This document shows, piece by piece, positions 1-10,511 of a DNA stretch of 64,000 bases. The DNA lies in the NCBI GenBank assembly GCA_024516155.1, contig JAJJXM010000087.1, positions 1-64,000 of the forward strand. Reading direction: 5' to 3'. Made by a program: the position numbers and the translations under genes. The stretch's first letter is position 1. Each line of letters opens with the position of its first letter. The notes below the pieces were generated by a model. The model saw only the letters and a program-made list of their open reading frames with translations, had not been told where the DNA came from and did not search any database. The DNA is from Pyronema omphalodes. Lineage: Eukaryota; Ascomycota; Pezizomycetes; Pezizales; Pyronemataceae.

Positions 1-316
1 TTTCTCAACAGCGGAGGATCGGGTAGGCATCGGAATCTCGGAATAGGTTGTTTTTGCGGTAGCGACAAGGAAACCGCGATTGGAATGATGGTTATTGATG
101 TGGGTGGGGGGGCGGTGTCGATGGAACCGGTTCGCGGGGCTTTTCTCAGGGGCCCGAAAACTCTTTTTCGGTGAAAACTCAACGAAAAAGAGAGAGCCTG
201 GTCTGGAAAGGCTGCGAATCGGTAATTCGGGGCTGCCGAACAATAATCCGCGATAAAATCTTGCGATTTCGGCATGGTTGTTGAAAAGGCAGGGGGGGGG
301 TCGCTCTTTGCTGGGT
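1..316 (-). mobile_element. LINE-B copy B0, 5' end fragment
   Basis: Reads on the minus strand from the 5' terminus at 316 through the C-tract box (about 264-303) and the 5' UTR to the first codons of ORF1, whose ATG is at 30-28. It matches the 5' end of the longer B1 copy at 41890-42202 almost base for base. Only the 5' end lies inside the window; the rest would lie left of position 1. It abuts a C-element fragment in opposite orientation, now separated from it by the C1 insertion. Confidence 0.8.
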
Positions 317-322
317 GGTGTG
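310..322. repeat. Target-site duplication of C1 (left copy)
   Basis: gctgggtggtgtg at 310-322 is repeated exactly at 2328-2340, directly flanking C1. It includes the last bases of the B0 5' terminus, so C1 inserted after B0 was already in place. A 13-bp (or 14-bp) duplication is typical of LINE target-primed insertion. Confidence 0.85.
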
Positions 323-362
323 TTTGTTTGTTTGTTTGTTTGTTCTCTCATTACTTGTTTGC

Positions 363-374
363 AACCCGAAGGTT
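363..374 (-). other. 3'-terminal LINE hairpin (C1)
   Basis: On the minus strand, AACC-TTCG-GGTT forms a 4-bp stem with a UUCG loop about 40 nt before the end of the element. The same stem, with variable loops, occurs at the 3' ends of A', B1, B3, C4 and C5. It is a good candidate for the RNA structure recognised by the LINE reverse transcriptase. Confidence 0.6.
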
Positions 375-662
375 ATGACAAGGGACAGATAAATACAAAA
401 GAGAAGAAGAAAGAAATGTAAAAGCAAAAACCCAGTCTCCACCTCTACCAGTCTCCTCCTCTTGATCGTTGTGGTTGTGGGGTCTGTCCCCACTGTATAC
501 TACGGGGGTTTCTTGTCCAAGCGCGTCTGATGTTCCAAGTGCCCTGCTTGCACAGAGGCCGCCTCGCCGGGCTCCTCCCTTTCCTCCTCCCTTCCCCTCC
601 CATTTTTAACCATTTTTCCTCCTGTATTTCCTCCACAAAGCAAAAACAAAACCAAAGCAAAG

Positions 663-2118
663 TTAAACAGCCGCCGGGCCACCCGTGCCCCCACTCTCCT
701 CTCCTCTCTCCCCTCCTCCGCCGGTGTCTCCTGACTCTTTGCCCTTTGAGACACCCGGGCCCGCCCTGCCCCTCTTCTCCTCCCCTCTCTCCCCTTCTCC
801 TTCCTTCTTCCTCAGCCTCCGCGCTGCTTCCCCTCGCCTCTCTCCCCTTCTTGTCGGTGGTGTTGTCAGTCCAAGATTGCCATTCCCAAGCACAATCTGG
901 ACGTTGATGCCTCCGCTCTTGACGACTTCTGCCCAAGTCTTCTTTGCAGAGGGTGTTGTCGTTCTGGGTTGGTGGGTGTTCTTTCCCCGGCCACCATTCT
1001 TTGTTGTAGGGGTCTTGCTGGGTGGCGCTGCCGTAGGTGTCGTCTCCTTCGCTTTCTGCTTCTTCCTCTGTGTAGCCTTCGCCTCCACAGTCTTCCATCC
1101 GTTCGTCTCAGTGGGGGCAGTGCTTGGGGCGTCGGGTAGAGGTGTGTCCTGAGCAGATGAACTGTCAGGGTGAGGTTCCGGTGTCGCATCGGTTGATGTG
1201 ATTGCGAGGAGAGGTAGGGGGGACATAGGCTTGAGGGCATCAAGCTTGTCCTGGGCGGCGGTAGTCGCATGTTTCGAGTGCATCAGGCTTCGCACCGGTG
1301 ATGCCGCTCTCGGTTTGTGGTTCACCGGTCTTCTGTTTGTCGGTGAGGTGGGTTCGGTGTTCTGGTCACTTCCCCTTCGCTTTCTCTTGCCAGGAGGGTT
1401 GCGAACAGCGTCCAGGACATCCTGAATGTCATGTTGGACGACGGACAGTTGCATAGTCATCTCTTCCATCGCTGAGGAAGAGGCCGTGAGGTTCGGTGAG
1501 GGGGGGCGCCGAAATGACTTGTTGCTGTTCGTCGATTTTCCTCGTCAGGGCGTCCACAGCAGCCTTGAGAGCTGCTGTTTCTTTCTGTGTAGAGTTGTGT
1601 GCTGCGCGCAGCTTCGTGTTTTCGTCCAGCAGAATGCTGAATTTCGACATCATGACGTCGAATCTGTGGTGCATCTCATCGCTGTTGTCGCGTATGGTGT
1701 CCTCGAGGGTATTGAAGCGTCGCTGTGTATCCTGGTGGATCTGTTGTATCCCCAGGAAGTTGGCTCCAGTGAGTTCGGCGGAGTTGTCTATGAACAGTTG
1801 GTCTAGGGTGGCATAGTCGTCATCAACTGCAACTGCCTCATTAATTGCAGATACGAAGCAGCGACGGTAGGCTCTGAACCGGCTGTGTTCAGTTGTCGCT
1901 TGTTGCTGGTGTGTTGAAGCCGAAGGAACTGGTGATCTTGCCAAGACCACGCTCTGGAAGGGTTTTCCAGCGAAGTTTCCATCAACTTCATCAACTTTTC
2001 CTTCTCTTCCATCGAAAGTAGGATTGGATCCATCATGAGGAAGGTCGGCTAGAACATTGTACGCGTTTTCGGACCGTTTCGATCGTCGGGCGTTGTTCTG
2101 TCGTTGTTTTGGCGACAT
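663..2118 (-). pseudogene. C1 ORF1-like coiled-coil protein, frameshifted
   Basis: The first ATG in frame is at 2118; an apparent earlier start at 2169 is only TTG. The product would be about 485 residues. An N-terminal basic stretch is followed by a variable block, then a long heptad-rich coiled coil (about residues 115-180), a Ser/Pro/Thr-rich middle, a KTWAEVVK motif of the kind seen in LINE ORF1 proteins, and a Gly/Arg/Glu-rich tail. I see no CCHC knuckle or catalytic domain. One extra G in the G-run near 1500 shifts the frame, so the reading is split into 2118-1429 and 1469-663. C5 keeps this frame open. RNA-binding or chaperone function is inferred only from the ORF1 position and the coiled coil. 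Confidence 0.75.
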
Positions 2119-2340
2119 TTCGTGAGGTGGGGTAAGCCAAAACTCGTGAAAACTCTGATTTTGCGACAAAAGTCAACAAAAACAACGTAGAATTCCCTGA
2201 AAATCCAGAGAATAACGTAACAGAGTGCTGCGAATCCGAATCCGATGAGAGAACCGGGGGTTTCGGTGCTCGTTGTTGAGAATGCAGGGGGGGGGGTCGC
2301 CGTTGCCGTGTGGTGTTAGGTATCCTCGCTGGGTGGTGTG

Positions 2341-2484
2341 TGCTGCGCTGGAGACATTCAGGATGTCCTGGACGCTGTCCGCAAGCCTCCTGGCAAGAGA
2401 AAACCTCACGAAATGCCGCCAGAACAACGACAGAACAACGCCCGACGATCGAAACGGCCCAAAAACGCGTACAATGTCCTAGCC
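2341..2484 (+). mobile_element. C2, 5' part, with a fused internal C fragment
   Basis: About 2352-2402 matches the middle of the C ORF (the segment encoding IQDVLDAVR). It is joined directly to the C ORF start region (ATG at 2413). C2 therefore lacks about 175 nt of its own 5' UTR and is preceded by a 3'-truncated piece of another C copy. The ORF then reads on to 2484, where G1 interrupts it, and resumes at 8901. Confidence 0.7.
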
Positions 2485-3014
2485 TGTCAGGGACACGAGA
2501 ACGGACGTTCAAGGGACACACTGAACACTACCGGCAAGAGGGACTAGGCAGGTTCCGGGACGGGGAACGGCAGGACAAGGACCGAAGTGCTCGTCAGACG
2601 GACGGCACACTAAACAGGGACAGGGACAAGGACAAGAGTGACGTAGGACTTAGGAGAAGAAATCTTATATTAGGAGTAAGGAGAAGACACAAGACGTTCG
2701 ATGGAGAATCTCGACAACGGGGAGGCAAGCCTCCTTATGTACAAAGGGGCGGCCAGCACTCTTGCTGGGCCGTCATACAATCATCGCTACATGAGCTTCC
2801 GTTCTCCATCAATTCCCCTGCGACGCCACAGCTCTCCAGCTCGTGGTACGTCATCCATCATCAATCATTCTCTCAGTCACAATGGCACGGCACACATAAC
2901 AACACCAACAACACAACGGCAACACAACACGACAAGACAACGGCACGATGTCAATCAACAACCACGACAACATGATGACGCAACACAACGGCCCGTCAGC
3001 CGTGTGCCGTGACA
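2485..3014 (-). repeat. G1 3' LTR
   Basis: 530 bp, beginning TGTCA and ending TGACA. It carries a short inverted repeat (GGAGGC-AA-GCCTCC near 2724) and an AT-rich ATATAAGAT-like stretch on the minus strand near 2663-2672 that could act as a TATA element. Open reading frames inside the LTR are also present in its partner but have no recognisable content. Confidence 0.92.
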
Positions 3015-3028
3015 GTACCACCCCCCCG
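3015..3028 (-). other. G1 polypurine tract
   Basis: On the minus strand this reads as a G-rich purine run (ACGGGGGGGTGGTAC overlaps it) immediately before the 3' LTR. This is where plus-strand DNA synthesis would be primed. G2 has the same sequence beside its 3' LTR at 32173-32185. Confidence 0.7.
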
Positions 3029-6000
3029 TTAGGCTCGAGTTCCTACGAGAGGAGAAGGTTTGTCTGGGTATAACTGGTGAAATCTCTCAGCGGCCTCAGT
3101 TTCGGATAGGTTCGTTTCCGGTTCCCAGGTTGGAGAGTCATGGCCGGTCCACTTGACGAGGTACTGCAGGTTTCCTCTTGACCAACGGCTATCCAGAATT
3201 TCATCCACGAACCATTCTTCTTCGCCGTCTACTACTACCGGTAGGGGCGGTGGAATAATCTGGCCAGGGAGGGGGTCCGAAGGGGCTGGGTTTAGTAGGG
3301 ACACGGGGAAGGTCCTGTGGTGTTTCATGGTCTCCGGTATATCCAATTCATAGGCGTGGGATCCAAAAGGTCGTAACACGGTGAAGGGGCCTAGGTGTTT
3401 GTTTTCTAGTTTCTTTGAGGGGCGGCGGGTTCTTAGGTTGCGGGCGTCCAGCCATACCAGGTCTCCTGGTTTGAAGACCGGCGCGGGGAGTCGGGAATTG
3501 TCGGCGGCTTCTATGTGGCGGGCTTGGGCGTATTTCATTTCCGAACGTAAGACGTCATGGATGTGTGACATCCTGGCCGCTACCTCGTTCGCTTTCACTG
3601 CTTCAGGATTATCTGTCCTGATTTCCAGTTCGAAAGAGCACTTGGGGTGTCGACCGTATATAGCGTAGAACGGAGACAGCGACGTTGTATCCGATACTTG
3701 GTTATTTGCAGCAAATTCTGCCAGTGGTAAAAATTTCTTCCAATCGTCTTGTAAATAACAGACGTACGCGCGGAGATCTTGCTCCGTAACCGCGTTAATT
3801 CTCTCTGTTTGGCCGTCGGTTTGGGGATGGAAGGCCGTACTCGTGGCAATTTCGATACCCATGCAATTTGCCAAGTGTTTCCAGAAATGGGCCACAAATC
3901 GCGGACCGCGGTCGGACACTACTGTGTCTGGCAGGCCGTGTAGTTTGAATACGTTTTCCAGGAAGAGTTGCGCGAAGCCTTCTGCGTCTATCGTGGAATG
4001 ACAGGGCACTAAGTGCCGCTGTTTCGTTAGTCGGCAAACGATCGCACATATTGTGTCGAAGCCTTCTGATGTCGGTAGTCCAGTAACAAAGTCCACCGAT
4101 ATATTCTGCCAAGGGTGGTGCGGAACCGGTAGGGGCTTCAAGGTTCCATAGGGTGCGTGGCGGGTAGCCTTTGTTGTTTTACAGGTGTGGCAATTTCGGA
4201 CGAATTGGTCCACATCTTTTCTCATCGAGGGCCAGTAATAATTCCTGGCGAGGAGTTCGAAAGTCTTCGCACGGCCCGGGTGTCCCATAGTGGGGGGGTC
4301 GTGGTGATCTTGCAGTAGTTTCAATCGTAGTTTATCCAGCGCGGGGACATAGAGGCAATCTCGGTAGTACAATCTGTTTTCCAACACGGAGCAATCGGCG
4401 AGCGATATGTCCTTACAGATTTGTGTGCCATCTTCCAGCATTCCCAACACTCGGTTGGGGAATGAATCTGTCTTGTAGCCCTCTGTGAACAGGAGGTCTA
4501 CTTCGGAAGGTGCGAGTTTCATGGGCGGGGTCATGCATAGCTGAAAGTTCTGTGGCTTCAGAACAGCTTGCTGGTTCGCCAGTATGCGTTCGTCTCCCTC
4601 TTCCGGGAGGTCGGCGGCTCTTCTTGTCAGGGCGTCCGGTTTTCCTCCCAACGTTCCCGGTCAATAGGTGATCACAAAGTTAAACCGAGACAGGAACTCG
4701 GACCAGCGTGCTTGTCGTCTGTTCAGCAGCTTTGTCGTCATAAAGTATTGGAGATTTTTGTGATCCGTCAATACTTTTATAGGGAAAGCGGAGCCCTCTA
4801 AGTGGGGACGCCATTCCTCGAAACAACGAACTATCGCCAGTAGTTCTTTGTCGTAGATTTCGTAGTTACATTCTGCCGGGGAATGCTTCTTGGAATAAAA
4901 TGCGACGGGGTGTAACACGTTATCGTCGTCGTATTGTGATAAGACTCCAGCAGACACATAGTCAGATGCGTCTGTTTCTACTACAATCGGTTTCTCGTAG
5001 TCGAAGTGCTTGAGAATAGGTGCTGATGTAAATGCGTCCTTCAGTCGGTCGAAGGCGCTCTGCTGATCTTTACCCCAGACAAAGGGGATTGCTTTACCAT
5101 CTTTCTTTTTGGTCAGAGCCGTCAGCGGGGAGACCACTTTGGAGTAGTCTTTGATAAATCTTCGGTAGAAATTCGCGAAGCCTAGGAACTCTTGAACCTG
5201 TTTCAAATTGGTTGGTTCCTTCCAATCTCTCACTGTGGCTACTTTGGAATCCATCATGCGCGCGCCGTCGCGGCCGATGTTGTAGCCCAGGTACTGTACT
5301 TCTGCCTTAGCAAACTTACACTTCTCTGGCTTCAAGTGCAGTTTTTCTTGTTTGAGTGCTTCCAAGATCTTTCGGACGTGTGCGGTGTGATCGGACTTTG
5401 TTTCGGAGAATACGAGGATATCATCCAAGTATGCCGTACAAAACTGGTCTAGGTATGGTCTCAGGACATCATTTATAAATGCCTGGAAATCGGCAGGCGC
5501 GTTGGTGAGCCCGAAGGGCATCACTTTCGATTCAAACAGGCCGTACCGTGTGCGGAAGGCCGTCTTCCATTCTTCGCCCTCTGCCATTCTGATAAGGTTA
5601 TAAGCGCTGCGGACATCAAGGGTCGTAAAGTATTGAGCCTTGGAAAGATTCATCATCGTTTCCTGTATCAATGGCAGCGGGTACCGGTTCTTCTCGGTAC
5701 CTTCATTCAGTCTCCGGTAGTCGACACACAGGCGTAGGGATCCGTCTGATTTTTTCACGAATAATATCGGCGAGGCGGCTGGTGATTGGGAGCGTTGTAT
5801 GAATCCTTTCTCCAAATTCTCATCGAGCCACGTTTTCAGCGTCTGCAACTCGTTGCGTGACAGCGAGTATAGCGGGCCAAAGGGGGGGACGAATCCCTCT
5901 TTCAGTGGGATCTTGTGGTCGTAGGGTCGGTGCGGGGGAAGTTCCTTCGCGTTGACCTCCTTGAATAAATCGAGGTAGTCATGATACTCTTCGGGGATCA

Positions 6001-6756
6001 TGTCTTTCAGTTCGTCGTCCGTGAGGGGGGGCTTGTCTTGTAGGGCGACGGTGATCTCGTCCAACGATAGCGAGAACACTGTCAGGCTTTCGTCTTCTAC
6101 CATTTCCTTGAAGTCGGAGATGGTTAGACTTGAGATCGCTATTGGGGTTTCTTCCGGGGGGTCGGGGGTCGAGTCTTCCAACTCCGGCAAGGGGTTTGTG
6201 TCGGGCTCGTGGACAGCGGGAGGGGTTCTCGAGTCCAGGACCTCAACACCGGTTGTGCTTACAGGCAACGGGGTGCAGTTCCTTAGGCAGTATTGGGAGT
6301 CGAAGCTTACAGTGTTGGAACTGAAGCTTATTGTTACATCGTGTTTCTTCAACCAGGGGATACCCAACACCACCGGGTAGTGACCCAGCTTGGTGACAAA
6401 CATAGGAAGGGTTTCCGAGTGACCGTTGATGGTACACTCTACTTGGGCGAGGTGTGTCATCTTTCCTGAGGATATGGGGCGGCCGTCGATAACTTCGACC
6501 GTGCAGGCGGTGGATAGGGGGGTTAGGGGGAGTTTGTGATGGCGGGCGAAATTGCGGTCAACAAATGCGATACCAGTGGCGCCGCAGTCAACGAGCGCTA
6601 CTGTTTTCACGGAGCGGTTATTGGAAAACAAGGAACAGGAGAGGACAAGGTGTTTGCATTCTAACTTTCCAGTAAAACTTGCGCCCGATAATAGCAATGT
6701 ATCAGCAATAATATTCCCACCAGCGGCAGAGCCAGCCTCTTGCAGCTGGTTTATTC
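3029..6756 (-). pseudogene. pol: G1 pol: protease-RT-RNase H-integrase-chromodomain, one nonsense codon
   Basis: Pol lies in the -1 frame relative to gag. In the upstream segment (numbered from the TTG at 6697): protease DCGATG at residues 37-42, RT with YLDD at 423-426, RNase H with TDASD near 574 and a conserved Glu near 618. A TGA at 4661-4663 then interrupts the frame where relatives have CGA (Arg). The reading frame continues with an H-H-C-C integrase zinc domain, a D/D/E core (SVDF, SDRG, TERIN) and a C-terminal chromodomain (about the last 60 residues). The length, near 1,220 codons, is normal for a fungal chromovirus pol. Apart from the single stop it appears intact. Confidence 0.9.
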
Positions 6757-8330
6757 TTTTCCCGACACTTCTTCTTCAGCATCCACTAATTCCACGCTCG
6801 CCACTTTAACATTCGTCTTGGCGGGGCACGACGCAGCCATGTGGCCGAGGCCACCGCAGTAGAGGCAACGTCCTTCTGATAGGCGGGTCGCGCGCTCCTG
6901 TGCCGACAGTTTCTGACGGGGTCCCTGGGCCGGGGTCTGCTTGCTGGAGGAGGCGGTGGTGGCTTGGGTAGCGGGGGTGGGGCGACTGGTGGCGGGGGTG
7001 GCGGTGGTGGTGGTTTTAACTTGGCCGCGGTTGGTACGCAGCTTGCGGAGGTTTTCAAGTGCTCTTAATTGGGAGTCCAATTTTTGACACTGTTCGACGA
7101 ATTCATGCATCGTGGTGGTGGGCGGGGCACCAACCAACTTCTCGTGTAGCTCGAGAGACAGGCCGTTACGCGGGGCATCCATGGTGGCGGCTTCGTCCCA
7201 GCCTAACTCTGCGACTAGGCGGGAGAACTCTGCATAGTAGTCCGAAAATTCGCGGTTGTTTTGTCGGAGATTTTGTAGTTTGAAACGAGCCGTTGCGCGC
7301 TCGTCCGGGTCTCCAAAGGTACGCTGTAAAATTTCAATGACGTCCTCGACGTCGTTGAGAGCCCAGCGGTTGCTATTTTCCTTGATATAAGGAAGAATCT
7401 GATCCAGGGCGTGTCCGCGGAGGCGGCCCATGGCGTAAGAAATCCGTTTATGGGGGGTCGGGAAACGTAGTTCGTCGCTCACTAACTTGATGCGGAGCAA
7501 GGAGACAGAGCGGCGGAGGTCCTCCCTGTTGGAGCCGTCGAAGGTTGGCGGATCCGAGATTTTGTCTCCGGTCACGCGGATGCCGGGGGAGGCGAGTAGC
7601 GCGTTGATGAGTTCACGCTGGCGGGTGAGCTCTTTCTCGTAGTAGTGGATTTCATTTGTATCGGCTTGTTCCTCCGGGGTTAGGAGGATCTCGGGGTTAC
7701 GGGGGGGGGGGTCTTGGGATTGGTGCGATTATCGCGGGGGCGGGGGCTGCGGCTGCGGCTGTGGTAGGGGGTACGGCGGCTCGCGGTGCTGGTTCTGGGC
7801 CGTTCGGGTAAACCTGGACGGAGCCAGTCTGGATCACGACAGGGGGAATGGGGGCAGGGGTGGGAGCTTCCGGAGCGCGGGAGGCGACAGGGCTGGATAC
7901 CCGAGTGCTGTTACGGGAGCCGGGGGTTTCCGCGAGGTCGTTTAAGAGATAACCCGTGGGGTGGTCCTGAGCGTCTAAGATGGATTGTGCGAGTTGTTTG
8001 GTAAAGGTGAGCGGTTCATGGCCGTCAGGGAACTGGGTCATGGCGGCGGCGTTCACAATTTGTTGCCAGTGTCCTTCGTCAATAAGTTTAATATGCATTC
8101 TGGCGGGCTCTGAGGATTGGCTTGAGTCTGATGGTGCGCCGGATGTGCTCCTGATAAGTGTAGTCCTGGAGTTGCCAGCGGACCACAAGGTAGCAGTTAT
8201 TTTCCGCTCGTCGGATGGTTCTTCGCACTGCGCCAGCGAATCTGTCGGGGATCCCAAAGGTTTCGTGTAAGGTGTGCGTTTCAAGAGCTTGGTTTAGTGC
8301 GTAGGTCCAGGCAGAACCGGTGCGGTTCAT
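6751..8330 (-). pseudogene. gag: G1 gag, frameshifted
   Basis: The capsid/nucleocapsid polyprotein. The ATG at 8330 opens a short N-terminal region, but this frame closes at 8088 and the downstream conserved sequence continues in another frame (to 7697). A C/G homopolymer near 7700-7712 then shifts it again to 7575-6751. The last segment holds the retrotransposon gag core (DPPTFDGSN through the FSDYYAEF and LGWDEAA motifs) and one CCHC knuckle (CLYCGGLGHMAASC), ending GKE. The related G2 copy is open across the second break. The first frame change occurs at the same place in G2, so it may be inherited. Confidence 0.8.
6757..6763 (-). promoter_or_regulatory. G1 gag/pol -1 slippery heptamer GGGAAAA
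   Basis: In the gag frame the end reads TCG GGA AAA GAA TAA, so G GGA AAA is a classical X XXY YYZ site two codons before the gag stop. A -1 shift here enters the frame that runs without a stop into protease. The same heptamer and geometry occur in G2 at 44826-44832. This is a sequence match; slippage itself is not shown. Confidence 0.65.
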
Positions 8331-8365
8331 GCGTGTCGGTTGAATAGTTAATCGATCGAACGTAA

Positions 8366-8895
8366 TGTCAGGGACACGAGAACGGACGTTCAAGGGACAC
8401 ACTGAACACTACCGGCAAGAGGGACTAGGCAGGTTCCGGGACGGGGAACGGCAGGACAAGGACCGAAGTGCTCGTCAGACGGACGGCACAGTAAACAGGG
8501 ACAGGGACAAGGACAAGAGTGACGTAGGACTTAGGAGAAGAAATCTTATATTAGGAGTAAGGAGAAGACACAAGACGTTCGATGGAGAATCTCGACAACG
8601 GGGAGGCAAGCCTCCTTATGTACAAAGGGGCGGCCAGCACTCTTGCTGGGCCGTCATACAATCATCGCTACATGAGCTTCCGTTCTCCATTAATTCCCCT
8701 GCGACGCCACAGCTCTCCAGCTCGTGGTACGTCATCCATCATCAATCATTCTCTCAGTCACAATGGCACGGCACACATAACAACACTAACAACACAACGG
8801 CAACACAACACGACAAGAAAATGGCACGATGTCAATCAACAACCACGACAACATGATGACGCAACACAACGGCCCGTCAGCCGTGTGCCGTGACA
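8366..8895 (-). repeat. G1 5' LTR
   Basis: 530 bp, same ends and nearly the same sequence as 2485-3014. The internal sequence just inside it on the minus strand starts TTACGTTCGATC, shared with G2. It is where a primer-binding site should be, but I could not match it to a tRNA 3' end with confidence. Confidence 0.92.
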
Positions 8896-9785
8896 TAGCC
8901 GACCTTCCTCATGATGGATCTACTCCTAGTTTGGATGGAAGAGATGGAAAAGTTGATGAAGTTGATGGAAACTTCGCTGGACAGCCCTTCCAGAGCGTGG
9001 TCTTGGCAGGATCACCGGTTCCTTCGGCTTCAAGACAGCAGCAACAGGCGACAACTGAACACAGCCGGTTCAGAACCTACCGTCGCTTCTTCGTATCTGC
9101 AATTAACGAGGCAGTTGCAGTTGATGACGACTATGACACCCTAGATCAACTGTTTGAAAACAACCACGCGGGACTCACTGGAGCCAACTTCCTGGGGATA
9201 CAACAGAAACACCGGGATACACAGCGACGCTTCAATACCCTCGATGACACCATACGCAACAACAGCGACGAGATGCGCCACAGATTCGACGGCATGATGA
9301 CGAACTTCGACATTCTGACCGGCGAAAACACGAAGCTGCGCGCAGCATATGACTCTACACAGGCAGAAACAGCAGCTCTCAAGGCTGCTGTGGACGCCCT
9401 GACGAAGAAAATCGACGAACAGCAACAAGTCATTTCGGCTCCCCCCTCACCGAACCTCACGGCCTCTTCCTCAGCGATGGAAGAGATGACTATGCAGCTC
9501 TCCGTCGTCCAACATGACATTCAGGACGTCCTGGACGCTGTTCGCAACCCTCCTGGCAAGAGAAAGCGAAGGGGAAGCGACCAGAACACCGAACCCACCT
9601 CACCGACAAACAGACGACCGGTGAACCACAAACGGAGAACGGCATCACCGGTGCGAAGCCTGATGCACTCAAAACATGCGACTACCGCCGCCCAGGACAA
9701 GCTTGATGCCCTCAAGCCTATGTCCCCCCTACCTCTCCTCGCGATCACGTTGACCGAAGCGACACCGGAACCTCACCCTGACAGT
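8896..9785 (+). pseudogene. C2 ORF1-like, 3' part (truncated)
   Basis: Continues the C ORF after the G1 insertion (TAGCC then GACCTTCC...). It is open from 8901 through the variable block (about 9050-9190), the coiled coil (about 9230-9425) and the Pro/Ser region. C-element homology stops at 9785 inside the codons for the SSAQD segment, where the 5' leader of C3 begins. The KTWAEVVK motif and 3' end are therefore missing. Reading continues briefly into C3 UTR, giving a chimeric C-terminus to 9911 without biological meaning. Confidence 0.75.
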
Positions 9786-10477
9786 CCATCATCACAGTGG
9801 ACAGCACACGGCAACGGCGACCCCCCCCCTGCATTCTCAACAACGAGCACCGAAACCCCCGGTTTTCTCATTGGATTCGGATTCGCAGCACTCTGTTACG
9901 TTATTCTCTGAATTTTCAAGGAATTCTACGTTGTTTTTGTTGACTTTTGTCGCAAAATCAGAGTTTTCACGAGTTTTGGCTTACCCCACCTCACGAAATG
10001 TCGCCAAAACAACGACAGAACAACGCCCAACGATCGAAACGGTCCGGAAACGCGTATAATGTTCTAGCCGACCTTCCTCATGATGGATCTAATCCTACTT
10101 TCGATGGAAGAGATGGAAAAGTTGATGAAGTTGATGGAAACTCCCCTGGAACACCCTTCCAGAGCGTGGTCTTGGCAGGATCACCAGTTCCTTCGGCTTC
10201 AACACACCAGCAACAAGCGACAACTGACCAAAGCCGGTTCAGTACATACCGTCGCAATATTGTATCTGCCATTAATCAGGCAGCCCTGGTTGATGACAAT
10301 TATGCCTCCCTTGAGCAACTGTTTTATAACAGCTACCCCGAAGTCACTGGAGCCAGCTTCCTGGGGATACAACAGATCCACCAGGACACACAGCGACGCT
10401 TCAATACCCTCGATGAATCCATCCGCAACAACAGCGATGCGATACACAGCAGATTCGACGTCATGATGACGAAATTC

Positions 10478-10489
10478 AACGATCTGCTC
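10478..10489. repeat. Target-site duplication of LINE A' (left copy)
   Basis: aacgatctgctc at 10478-10489 is repeated exactly at 12965-12976, right after the (AAAC)n tail. This proves that A' is a discrete 5'-truncated insertion inside C3. Confidence 0.9.
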
Positions 10490-10511
10490 ACAAGGAGGAG
10501 AGAAGGATGTT

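Larger units (their letters stand above)
323..2327 (-). mobile_element. C1: ORF1-only non-LTR element (half-LINE), complete
   Basis: A unit of about 2.0 kb on the minus strand. It has a 5' C-tract box near 2276-2300, one ORF1-like coding region, and a purine-rich stretch. The 3' end is about 320 bp long, nearly identical to that of LINE A' at 12640-12962, and finishes in a (TTTG)n tract on the plus strand (an (AAAC)n tail). It has no endonuclease, RT or RNase H. Perfect 13-bp direct repeats flank it. The same structure recurs in C4 and C5, so it is a propagating unit and not a one-off deletion. Confidence 0.85.
2485..8895 (-). mobile_element. G1: Ty3/Gypsy chromovirus, full length
   Basis: Two 530-bp LTRs (2485-3014 and 8366-8895) bracket gag and pol on the minus strand. 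TAGCC flanks both sides (2480-2484 and 8896-8900), the 5-bp duplication expected from Ty3 integrase. I count about five differences between the LTRs by eye (around 1%), so this is the youngest LTR element in the window. It sits inside the coding region of C2. Its coding capacity is broken by a homopolymer frameshift in gag and one nonsense codon in pol, so it is probably not autonomous now. Confidence 0.92.

Noticed and set aside
2118..2169. Extended N-terminus of the C protein beginning MSQNQSFHEFW
   Set aside because: The first codon is TTG in all C copies checked; the first ATG is 17 codons later. I used the ATG.
2485..3014. Plus-strand ORFs within G1 LTRs (two frames, repeated at 8366-8895)
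   Set aside because: They lie antisense inside LTRs, appear in both copies only because the LTRs are identical, and have no recognisable protein features.
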